DNA from: an uncultured Prevotellaceae bacterium
GTDB taxonomy: Bacteria; Bacteroidota; Bacteroidia; Bacteroidales; Bacteroidaceae
Assembly: GCA_902776545.1 (NCBI GenBank)
Contig: CACYQO010000009.1
Coordinates: 1-64,000 of the forward strand
Direction of reading: 5' to 3'
Length of the DNA stretch: 64,000 bases
The notes beneath the pieces are model-generated. The model was not told the origin of the DNA and did not search any database. It saw nothing but the letters and a program-made list of their open reading frames with translations. Position 1 is the first letter of the stretch. Every line of letters starts with the position of its first letter. The position numbers were made by a program, and so were the translations under genes. This document shows, piece by piece, positions 33,405 through 42,197 of the stretch.

Positions 33405-35186
33405 ATGATGTTTTTAGGCTTGAGCCTTGATGCCTGGATTACCATCGTGACGCTCGTAGCGGTGATGGCTGCGCTATTGTTTACGCGGCTCAGGTCTGAC
33501 GTGGTCTTCCTGGGTGCCATCGGCATCTTGTTTGTGACAGGTGTGTTAGACACCACCGAAGCCTTTTCCGGCCTCATCAGTTCGACAGTCATTATCGTGG
33601 GTGTCATGTTCGTCATCCTCACAGGACTTTCCTGCACAGGTGTGCTTCAGTGGATAACGAAACATGTGCTTGGACAGCCGAAAGGGGAGATTCATACCCT
33701 GCTGCGGCTGATGTTGCCTGTGACACTGCTGAGTACGGTTGTGAACAACACTTCCGTTGTGGCACTCTTTGTGGGCGTTGTTAAACTGTGGGCAAGGAAG
33801 TTGGGCATCCAGCCATCCAAGTTGCTTATCCCCTTGAGTTATGCCGGCGTGATGGGTGGTCCTCTGGCCGCTATTGCCACGCCGACGACCTTGTTACTCT
33901 GTGAGATGTACGAATCTCAGACCGGTCAGACCTTGGGCATCCTTGTATCTACGCTTCCCGCATTGGTCTGTTGTGCGGCTGCTATGGTGGTGCTCATCAT
34001 CTTCCGCCGATTATTGCCCGACATCAATAGCCCGGAGTCTGCCTTTGACAATACCGGCGACTACACGCTGGAAATGCTTGTCACTTCGAACAATCCTCAC
34101 ATTGCCAAAACCGTCGGTGAGTTGGGACTGAACCATTTGCGTGCCGGTAGCCTCCTGGAACTGATTCATTTCGACAACGACCGGCTGGTGTCGCCAGTGC
34201 GCGACGATGAGCCCTTGATGGGCGGTGATCGGCTCCTCTTTTCGGGCCAGATGGATGAGTTACTGGAACTGGCTAAAAAGATGGGATTTGTCAGTCCAGA
34301 CCATCCCGTGTTCAGCTTCAGTGAATCAACAGGGAAACGGCACCTCAAGACTGCTTACGTCTGTTTCGGCAGCAGCCTGATAGGAAAGCGTCTGGGGGCA
34401 ACCACTTTCGAGCATGATCATGAGATGGCGCTGGCGGCCGTATCGCGTAAGGGTGAACGTATCAGTGAGCCGCCCCGTGAGGTTGTCCTGCATGCCGGCG
34501 ACCTACTGCTCTTTGTCCATCAGCCACACAAGAAGATCAATACGGATGCCATGAGGTCACAGATGCACTTCTTTGATTCTCCCGAGATTCCCGTATTAGG
34601 TCTGAAACCACTGGTCTCGACGGCCATTACGGTCGGTATGGTGTTGTTGGCCGCCACTGGCGTCCTGCCGCTGCTGCAGAGTGCCTTCATCGCCGCCGGC
34701 GCTATGCTGGTGTTTGGTTGCTGCTCGCCATCGCAGGCCATGAACGCCATCAATTGGAAAATCCTGATATCTTTGGGAGGAGGCATCGCATTGGGTACGG
34801 CCCTTCTGAAGACCGGCTTGGCCGTTCAGATGGCGAGGGGAATCCTTGACCTTTGTGGCGGTCATCCCGTCCTGGTGATGATTGCCCTCTGTCTGATGGC
34901 GGCAACCGTTACAGAGTTCATTTCCAATTCGGCTGCTATCGCATTGATGTTTCCCATCGTCTATGAAGCCGCTGTGGGCATGGGGCGCAACCCGCTTCCG
35001 TTTGTCCTCGCTCTGCTGCTGGCGGTGAATGCGGCTTTCCTGACCCCCATCAGCACACCTCTCAATCTGCTGGTCTACGGCCCCGGAGGTTATCATGCAA
35101 CGGATTACCTGCGCATTGGGCTTCCCGTGAAAGTGGCCTATCTGGCTACTGCCATCATCGTCATCAGTCTTATTTATGGTATTTAA
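33405..35186 (+). CDS. SLC13/DASS-family permease with RCK_C domains
   Basis: 593-residue transporter of the type with two central TrkA_C domains. Membrane segments lie at about 5-205 (DVVFLGAIGILFVTGVLDTTEAFSGL, SNTSVVALFVGVV-like VNNTSVVALF) and about 395-593 (NWKILISLGGGIALGTALLKTGLA, TEFISNSAAIALMFPI, FLTPISTPLNLLVYGPGGY). The cytosolic RCK_C domains are at about 215-290 and 300-385. Substrate may be sulfate, a dicarboxylate or another anion. It follows the SpoIIE phosphatase gene by 28 bp. Confidence 0.9.
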   Translation: MMFLGLSLDAWITIVTLVAVMAALLFTRLRSDVVFLGAIGILFVTGVLDTTEAFSGLISSTVIIVGVMFVILTGLSCTGVLQWITKHVLGQPKGEIHTLLRLMLPVTLLSTVVNNTSVVALFVGVVKLWARKLGIQPSKLLIPLSYAGVMGGPLAAIATPTTLLLCEMYESQTGQTLGILVSTLPALVCCAAAMVVLIIFRRLLPDINSPESAFDNTGDYTLEMLVTSNNPHIAKTVGELGLNHLRAGSLLELIHFDNDRLVSPVRDDEPLMGGDRLLFSGQMDELLELAKKMGFVSPDHPVFSFSESTGKRHLKTAYVCFGSSLIGKRLGATTFEHDHEMALAAVSRKGERISEPPREVVLHAGDLLLFVHQPHKKINTDAMRSQMHFFDSPEIPVLGLKPLVSTAITVGMVLLAATGVLPLLQSAFIAAGAMLVFGCCSPSQAMNAINWKILISLGGGIALGTALLKTGLAVQMARGILDLCGGHPVLVMIALCLMAATVTEFISNSAAIALMFPIVYEAAVGMGRNPLPFVLALLLAVNAAFLTPISTPLNLLVYGPGGYHATDYLRIGLPVKVAYLATAIIVISLIYGI

Positions 35187-35233
35187 AGAAAGTAACTTGT
35201 CAACCACAAAATTGCATAATTTTACTTAAAAGA

Positions 35234-35265
35234 CTTGCATTTCTCTTTATTTTTTTGTATCTTTG
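35234..35265 (+). promoter_or_regulatory. Promoter in front of hairpin region
   Basis: CTTG at 35234-35237, 20 bp, TATCTTTG at 35258-35265. No credible coding start follows. Confidence 0.6.
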
Positions 35266-35360
35266 CAGTATGATAGCGATCAGACAAGAAAAGTGATAGC
35301 AACTTTTCGTAAGGAGACGGCTCGGGGCAGACGGTTGGATGCCCCGAGCCGTCTCTTCGT
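35266..35360 (+). ncRNA. Candidate small structured RNA
   Basis: Downstream of a promoter box lie two hairpins: GAAAAGT/ACTTTTC (35288-35308, 7 bp) and a perfect 15 bp stem with arms at 35314-35328 (GAGACGGCTCGGGGC) and 35341-35355 and a 12-base loop. The second has no T-run (TCTTCGTTTGC follows), so it may be part of an RNA rather than a terminator. It could also be the terminator of the permease gene. Confidence 0.4.
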
Positions 35361-35677
35361 TTGCCGTTCGCCGCTTAATGGTCTGCCTCAAGGCCACATC
35401 CCGATTATGTCGACTCATTCTCCCTATTTGATTAATAAAAACTCCGTTTTTCCGTCACAAAAGCAGCAGTCTGATTAAAAAAGAGGAGAATTGCGGAAAA
35501 ATCGTTATAAAACAGGGGATTTGAGGAAGGTCTGGAAGACGTAGAAAACAGATGGCTACATCTGAAATACGGTATGAAGGAAAGATTTAAGTATCTAATT
35601 CGTAACTTGTTTCTGAAATTGCGAAAATCGATGCAAATAGGTTACTTTCAGACACTGAAACTGATGATATTCAATGG

Positions 35678-36499
35678 CTATGTTAGTTTGAGTGACTGAT
35701 TTTTGCCCGCTGTTGCCAGTAATGGCACAGCAGGCCTGGCTGGTATCATGTCATACGTTACGCGTTTGGCTTTAGTTAGCGCGAAATTCAGGAGAACGGC
35801 CTTCTGCTCCTGAATTGTTTTCTTGGAATAGTTCACGAAATTGTTCCATGCAAGATAGTTGTTGAGGTACTTTGTGGACACTCCATTGAAATTCTCTATG
35901 AATTTCTTCAGTATGGAATGATAGCTATTAATATGTTGTATGTGGAAGATGCCCTTCTTCGACTTACCACCTTTAATTTGTACGCACTCCAGCCCATGTG
36001 AGGATGCGAACTTGCGCTGTGCCTTGCTGCCGTCGGTGCAGAAGGTGGAGCCGTCTGCAATTTTCGACCCCAGCACGTTGTCCAGGTCACTGGCAGAGCA
36101 TTCCCCGAGGTTTGACACCTCGGCAACGGAGTTCCCCTTCCTGTCCACCACGCAAGGGACGCACACCAAATCATCAGACAGGCCTTTGGATATGCCGTCG
36201 CCACCACGCTTCCTGGCAGGACGGCCCATGTCGAAGTCCTTAGACTTCTGGTGGTTGCCCTTGAACGAGAGCGGGAAGTACGTATCGTCGGATTCGGTAA
36301 TACCACTCAATGTCACACCTTCGCTCATGCTGCGCAAGACATCAAGGATTTTGTGCCGCCATGCGAATGACGCGCTCGCGGCCATGCCACATTCCTCAGC
36401 TGCCTTGCGGATAGGCAACTCGTTCACCATGCAGTCTATATATGATAATCTGTGGTATGCTGCCTTTGAATGTTTTTTCTGTGAAATTCTGAGGATTCT
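35678..36499 (-). pseudogene. IS1595/ISXO2-type transposase, 5'-truncated
   Basis: The C-terminal part of an ISXO2-like DDE transposase is intact: RKAAEECGM helix-turn-helix region, ESDDTYFPLSFKGNHQ (first Asp), CTDGSKAQRKFA (second Asp), and HIQHINSYHSILKKFIENFNGVSTKYLNNYLAWNNF. The frame remains open upstream of the Met at 36430 (SQKKHSKAAYHRLSYIDC) up to a stop at 36500, but the N-terminal zinc-ribbon part is missing. So the copy cannot make full transposase. No clear terminal inverted repeats were found by eye. Confidence 0.85.
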
Positions 36500-36626
36500 T
36501 CATCTTCCCTTCTGGAAAGCAGCGATGATGTAAGAGATGATGAGGATGCCAAGGAAACCCTTGTCAAAGTTTCGAGCCATCCCATCCTTCCGATGTGGTA
36601 TAGGAAAAATGTCAATCTCCATACTT

Positions 36627-36912
36627 TTACAGTTCTTTGATTTGTTCTTGGGCAACTTCAATGGCTTGCGAACTGAGTTCTTGCTCGCCATCTACCGCAT
36701 CAAGCACTTTATCTGCCAACCAGAGGGTTAGCATTTCGTTCTCATCCTGATGGAAGTACTCAGCAAGTTTTATAACCTGCTCACGTTTAGCACGCCTATC
36801 ACCGCGTTCTATCTTACTGAACATCGGGGTGTCTATTTCCAATAGCAGCCAACTGGCGTTGAAGTACGCCATGCTCATCTCTTAGTTCTCTAATCTTTTT
36901 TCCGAATAACAT
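36627..36912 (-). pseudogene. XRE-family helix-turn-helix regulator, frameshifted
   Basis: From the ATG at 36912 the frame reads MLFGKKIRELRDEHGVLQRQLAA and then shifts: the following EIDTPMFSKIERGDRRAKREQVIKLAEYF continues in another frame (shift near 36845, an extra base or a two-base loss). Joined, it is a normal regulator with the HTH pattern of restriction-modification or toxin controllers. The C-terminal WLADKVLDAVDGEQE is intact. A 63-codon frame downstream (36500-36691) is not recognised. Confidence 0.8.
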
Positions 36913-36968
36913 ATCTATGTCTATTTTTCTTCTTTAGCAAATTACCAGCAAATTACCGGCAAATTAAA

Positions 36969-37460
36969 CTAAGCCCATATAGGTATATACCTCATATATC
37001 GTTTCGCCGTATCAGGATCAAGTACTTTAATCCTTCCCTGAGATACTGCCTCCTTTATCAATCTTGATATACTTCCAGCGGATGTTTCACCCACATTGAA
37101 CCTATCTCTCAGCGACTTGTTTGTCAAGGCATCACCTTGTATATACATAAGGCAAGCATGGAGATAGCATGACCAGAGTTTATCCTCCATCGGAATGTTG
37201 CTAAACTCCATCTCTGAGAAGAGAGTGACCTTTGTGCTGTCTTGGAAAACTTCGATGCGAGGAGCAGGGAGGTATTGAGCTTCACACGCCAGCACCATTC
37301 TGTCCCAGCCTCGACCAAGTTCCTCACACATCTTTAATCGACGCATGAGTGATGCCAGTTTTTCGTTTCTTGACTTTGGAGGATTGTCGATAATACGAAG
37401 TATATCTACCAATGGAGTGCCAGGATTCGTTACTTCAATCCGATTGTCAAAAATCTCCAC
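36969..37460 (-). pseudogene. AlbA/AAA_4-type ATP-binding regulator, C-terminal fragment
   Basis: 163 residues matching the end of the large Schlafen-AAA_4 (AlbA_2)/RecG-like regulators: VEIFDNRIEVTNPGTPLVD, RNEKLASLMRRLKMCEELGRGWDRM and a C-terminal winged-helix part (ALTNKSLRDRFNV...ISRLIKEAVSQGRIKV). The N-terminal nucleotide-binding half is absent; a stop lies just upstream of the conserved VVEIFDN. Forms one cluster of broken genes with the transposase and XRE remnants. Confidence 0.8.
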
Positions 37461-37561
37461 GACTGGAGCGGCCCCTCAGGGATGCTTGGTCTGGATTATT
37501 GGAAGCTCCGATTTTTTATTGAGAAGGTGGCATAGATTCTCATCATTGGCGATAAGGGAAT

Positions 37562-37600
37562 AAAAAAGCCGTCGGCACGTGAATGTCGACGGCTTTTTTT
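37562..37600. terminator. Bidirectional terminator downstream of glmM
   Basis: AAAAAAGCCGTCG pairs with CGACGGCTTTTTT around a 12-base loop. It lies 14 bp from the glmM stop. Confidence 0.93.
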
Positions 37601-37613
37601 ATGGGTTTGTTAT

Positions 37614-39128
<1,515 letters not shown>

Positions 39129-39140
39129 ATTGTAATGGGT

Positions 39141-39764
39141 TTAAATTTCGCGCTGGAACGTGATGGTGTAGAAGTAGGGCGTCACGTTAGATGAAGCATA
39201 GACATGCCCCTGGGTGTGGGGGATGATGAGACGCACCTTGGCACACTCGTCAGTCATCGACTGGGGACGTCCCACCTTGATATAAGTAAGTGGTGTGAGC
39301 CAGCCGGCGGGGACTGAAGAACTGTAAGTGCTGGCCATGAGGCCGCTGAGGAACGAGGCTGTGAATGTGCCCGATTTACGGGAGACGGTCATGCGGTCGG
39401 GAAGCGAGGCGTAGTTGACGGTCATATTCTGCGTAGTCGTCGAGTCGTTGAGAATGTCGTACTCCGAGTAGCGGCAGTCGAGGGTAATCTCATCGCCGTC
39501 CTTGATGCCTTCGCCACAGCCCTGACGCATGATTTGCATGTAAACACCACTCTTGTCGAGCTTGACGAACTCGCGGCGGCTGAGGTCGGTCTTGTAGCCG
39601 TTCTTTACGAACTCTTCTTCAGAGATGACGGTAAAGGAACTGTCGGCAATGAATTTCGCGATGGCGTTGCGCTCTTTTTCCTTCTTGTCACCATAGGTCT
39701 CATAGTCGTTGCAGCTGACAAGCACAACAGCTATGAGTATCAGTATGTAAGTCAATTTCTTCAT
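39141..39764 (-). CDS. DUF4827 lipoprotein
   Basis: 207 residues with lipoprotein signal ending in VLVSCND (Cys near 18). The rest matches the Bacteroidota DUF4827 family: GDKKEKERNAIAKFIADSSFTVISEEEFVKNGYKTD, then an FKBP-like beta domain (EITLDCRYSEYDILND ... LIIPHTQGHVYASSNVTPYFYTITF). Its role is unknown, with the relation to peptidyl-prolyl isomerases only by fold. Its promoter box sits 9 bp from the start codon, so the leader is very short. Confidence 0.88.
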   Translation of the reverse strand: MKKLTYILILIAVVLVSCNDYETYGDKKEKERNAIAKFIADSSFTVISEEEFVKNGYKTDLSRREFVKLDKSGVYMQIMRQGCGEGIKDGDEITLDCRYSEYDILNDSTTTQNMTVNYASLPDRMTVSRKSGTFTASFLSGLMASTYSSSVPAGWLTPLTYIKVGRPQSMTDECAKVRLIIPHTQGHVYASSNVTPYFYTITFQREI

Positions 39765-39772
39765 ATCGGGTG

Positions 39773-39780
39773 CAAAGTTA
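39773..39780 (-). promoter_or_regulatory. Promoter -7 box of the DUF4827 gene
   Basis: TAACTTTG ends 8 bp before the ATG at 39764, leaving room for only a few leader bases. Confidence 0.65.
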
Positions 39781-39788
39781 CGAAAAAA

Positions 39789-39877
39789 GTGGAAAAGTGA
39801 AAAGGTGAAAAGGTGAAAAGTTGCTGCGCCTTGTCGTTTTTTAACTTTTTCACCTTTTCACCCTTTCACCTTTTCAG
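39789..39877. repeat. Intergenic GTGAAAAG arm-loop-arm element
   Basis: Left arm of GTGAAAAG units, loop TTGCTGCGCCTTGT plus a T-run and AAC, right arm of TTTTCACC units. The right arm contains the stop codon of the NrnA-like gene. Confidence 0.92.
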
Positions 39878-40900
39878 TTGTTCGGCGTAGGCGATGATGG
39901 CTTCACGGACCACTTGGACGGCCTCGTCGATGGTCATGTCGAGATGACCGCCGGAGGCGTTGAGGTGGCCGCCGCCGTTGAAGAACTCTGCCGCCATCTT
40001 GTTACAGGGAAACTGGTCGACGGAGCGCAACGAGACCCAGATGCGGGGTTTCTCGGAATCCTCGCGCAACGAGATGGAGAGCTTCAGTCCGCGGATCTGC
40101 TGGGGGATGTTGACCAGTCCCTCGGCATCGCCCTTGATGAAGTGGAACCGCTTCTGCTCCTCACGGGTGATGGTGTAGAACGTGGTGTGGAACTCGGGCA
40201 GATAGACCAACTTCTCGTACATCACATAGCCCATCAAGCGGATACGGTCTTCAGAGTAGTTGTGATAGACGTTGCGGTAGATGCGATCCTTGTCGATGTG
40301 CTTGGTGAGCAGTTCGCCAATGATGAAGTAGATCTCCGGACGGGTGCTGTTGTAGAGGAATCCGCCCGTGTCGGTCATCATGCCGCAGTAGACGGGAACG
40401 GCAAAGCGTTTGTCGAGACGGTCGAAGCCTCCCAGTTGCCAGACGATGCGGAACACGAGCTCGCAAGTGCTGCAGGCTTCCGGTTGGGAGATGGTGAGCA
40501 CAGCGGGCACGTCGGGGTCGAGATGGTGGTCGATAAGCACCTTCGGGGCAGGGGAGGAGACGAGGGTTGCCTCCATATCCTGGACTCGGCTGGTCGTGTT
40601 GAAGTCGAGACAGAACACGAGGTCGGCAATCTTGAAGAGCATGGCGCACTTCTCGGGATGCTTGTCGTAGCGCACGATCTTCTCCGTGTTAGGCAGCCAC
40701 TGCAGGAAGTCGGGGTACTGGTCGGGTACGATGACGATGGCCTCTTTCTCGCGCATCCGCAGATATTCCGCCCAAGCCAGACAAGAGCCGATGGCATCGC
40801 CATCAGGACTCTTGTGGCAGGTGATGATGATCGTGTCGGCAGAGGCAATCAGCTGCTCCAGCTGACTGAACTGCGCTTCGTTTAAGATATTTATGTCCAT
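39866..40900 (-). CDS. NrnA-like DHH phosphoesterase (oligoribonuclease/pAp phosphatase)
   Basis: DHH/DHHA1 protein of 344 residues; in this family it degrades nanoRNA or pAp. N-terminal motifs: TCHKSPDGDAIGS (metal Asp), the second aspartate FCLDFNT, DHHLDPDV and MTDTGGF. The DHHA1 domain (about 235-344) ends in the substrate loop NGGGHLNASGG. The last residues EQLKR and the stop codon are made from a GTGAAAAGG repeat. Confidence 0.92.
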   Translation of the reverse strand: MDINILNEAQFSQLEQLIASADTIIITCHKSPDGDAIGSCLAWAEYLRMREKEAIVIVPDQYPDFLQWLPNTEKIVRYDKHPEKCAMLFKIADLVFCLDFNTTSRVQDMEATLVSSPAPKVLIDHHLDPDVPAVLTISQPEACSTCELVFRIVWQLGGFDRLDKRFAVPVYCGMMTDTGGFLYNSTRPEIYFIIGELLTKHIDKDRIYRNVYHNYSEDRIRLMGYVMYEKLVYLPEFHTTFYTITREEQKRFHFIKGDAEGLVNIPQQIRGLKLSISLREDSEKPRIWVSLRSVDQFPCNKMAAEFFNGGGHLNASGGHLDMTIDEAVQVVREAIIAYAEQLKR

Positions 40901-40909
40901 GTTTTGTTT

Positions 40910-41012
40910 GTTTATAGTTTAAAGTTTATAGTTTATAGATGATTACACTATAGGCGGTTGCGAGTGGCTTTGCCAGGTTATCATCTATAAACTATAAACC
41001 ATAAACTATCAA
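40910..41012. repeat. TTTATAGT arm-loop-arm element
   Basis: Left arm TTTATAGTTTAAAGTTTATA, right arm ATAAACTATAAACCATAAAC, inverted; inner ends GATGATTAC and TTATCATC enclose a GC-richer loop. The same unit also lies at the stop of pepT (11730). Confidence 0.88.
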
Positions 41013-41013
41013 C

Positions 41014-41955
41014 TTAAAATAATTTGTTAGGGTAAACACCCTCGTCGACGAGCTGCTGGATGCGGGCGACGGTAGAGTCGCGGTCGGCAGCGTAGGTGAC
41101 ACCGAACCACTTCGATGTGGTGTCGAGCACCTCGACGGTAGCGGTGCCGTCGGTGATGAGTTTGTTGACCATCAAAGGGATGAAGAACTCGGCCTTGAGG
41201 TTTTCCAGGTTCTTCGGGTCGCTGAGGAACTCACGGAAGTAAGCCTCAGAGTACTCAAAGTAGTCGGGTGTGAAGCCCCACATGTTCATCGAGACGGGCG
41301 TGTTGTCGTCGACGACGACCCACTGGCCCTGTTCGTCCTTATAGCGGATGGGCTCGCTGGCAGCACCGGCGTTGGAGCCGTCGGCTGCGCAGCGCACGAT
41401 CTCCGTCCGCTCGACGACGGTGGTCAGATGGCCTTTGTCGTTCTTTGAGCAGATGCCACGGGCGACGGTACCGTTTTCTGAAAGGGTGTTGCCTACGCGG
41501 AAGCCTACCATCGCATACTGGTTGCGGGCACCCTCGGGGAGGTCGGCGAGATACTTGCCGATGACCATGAACGCATCGCGGTTGTAGAAGTCGTCGCAGT
41601 TGATGACGCAGAAGGGTTCCTTGATCACATCCTTGCCCATGAGTACGGCGTGGTTCGTTCCCCACGGCTTCTGACGGCCTTCGGGTACGGTGAATCCCTC
41701 GGGCAGGGCGTCGAGTGCCTGGAAGCAGAGTTCACACTGCACCTTGCCCTCGTATTTCGCGAGAATCTGGGTGCGGAACTGCTCTTCGAAGTCCTTGCGG
41801 ATGACCCATACGATCTTGCCGAATCCGGCCTCGATGGCGTCGTAGATACTGTAGTCCATGATGGTCTCGCCGTTGGGGCCCAGACCGTCGAGCTGCTTCA
41901 GGCCGCCGTAACGGCTGCCCATACCTGCTGCAAGCAGAAATAATGTTGGTTTCAT
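41014..41955 (-). CDS. Sugar-nucleotide-type nucleotidyltransferase
   Basis: 313-residue NTP_transferase protein. The N-terminal nucleotide loop is LLAAGMGSRYGGLKQLDGLGPNGE, with VINCDDFYNRDAF as the metal site and KPWGTNHAVLMGKD in between. The family is widespread in Bacteroidota and is presumed to activate a sugar-1-phosphate, product unknown. Its promoter box is at 41991. It lies near glmM but is separated from it by two genes. Confidence 0.88.
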   Translation of the reverse strand: MKPTLFLLAAGMGSRYGGLKQLDGLGPNGETIMDYSIYDAIEAGFGKIVWVIRKDFEEQFRTQILAKYEGKVQCELCFQALDALPEGFTVPEGRQKPWGTNHAVLMGKDVIKEPFCVINCDDFYNRDAFMVIGKYLADLPEGARNQYAMVGFRVGNTLSENGTVARGICSKNDKGHLTTVVERTEIVRCAADGSNAGAASEPIRYKDEQGQWVVVDDNTPVSMNMWGFTPDYFEYSEAYFREFLSDPKNLENLKAEFFIPLMVNKLITDGTATVEVLDTTSKWFGVTYAADRDSTVARIQQLVDEGVYPNKLF

Positions 41956-41990
41956 AATGCTATTTTTGAGTTATATTCAATATTTGCGTG

Positions 41991-41998
41991 CAAAGGTA
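41991..41998 (-). promoter_or_regulatory. Promoter -7 box of the nucleotidyltransferase gene
   Basis: TACCTTTG on the minus strand, 36 bp before the start at 41955. Confidence 0.6.
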
Positions 41999-42009
41999 CA
42001 ACTTTTTTC

Positions 42010-42197
42010 TTAGACATAAGAACAAAAGTACGTTTTTTATTTTTTTTGACATAAGGACGTAAGAACGTTTTTTATTTTAGGCATAAGGACATAAGAACAT
42101 AATGGCTACGCATGATTATTGAAAAATATGTTCTTATGTTCTTATGTCTAAAAAAGAGTTCTTTTGTCTAAGAATGTAAGTATGTCCTTCTGTCTTA
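42010..42197. repeat. ACATAAGAAC arm-loop-arm element
   Basis: Left arm with GACATAAGAACATA units, loop around ATGGCTACGCATGATTATTG, right arm with TTCTTATGTCTAAAA units. The right arm ends in the TAA stop of the TamA-like gene. Confidence 0.88.

Larger units (their letters stand above)
35187..35677. other. Gene-free region with a structured RNA candidate
   Basis: About 490 bp between the permease gene and the transposase remnant. It holds a promoter, two hairpins, and AT-rich sequence. Short reading frames here cross the hairpins and have no start context, so I do not call them genes. Confidence 0.6.

Noticed and set aside
35263-35478. 71-residue protein after the promoter at 35258
   Set aside because: It would start at a TTG overlapping the promoter box and run through a perfect 15 bp hairpin; no protein-like pattern.
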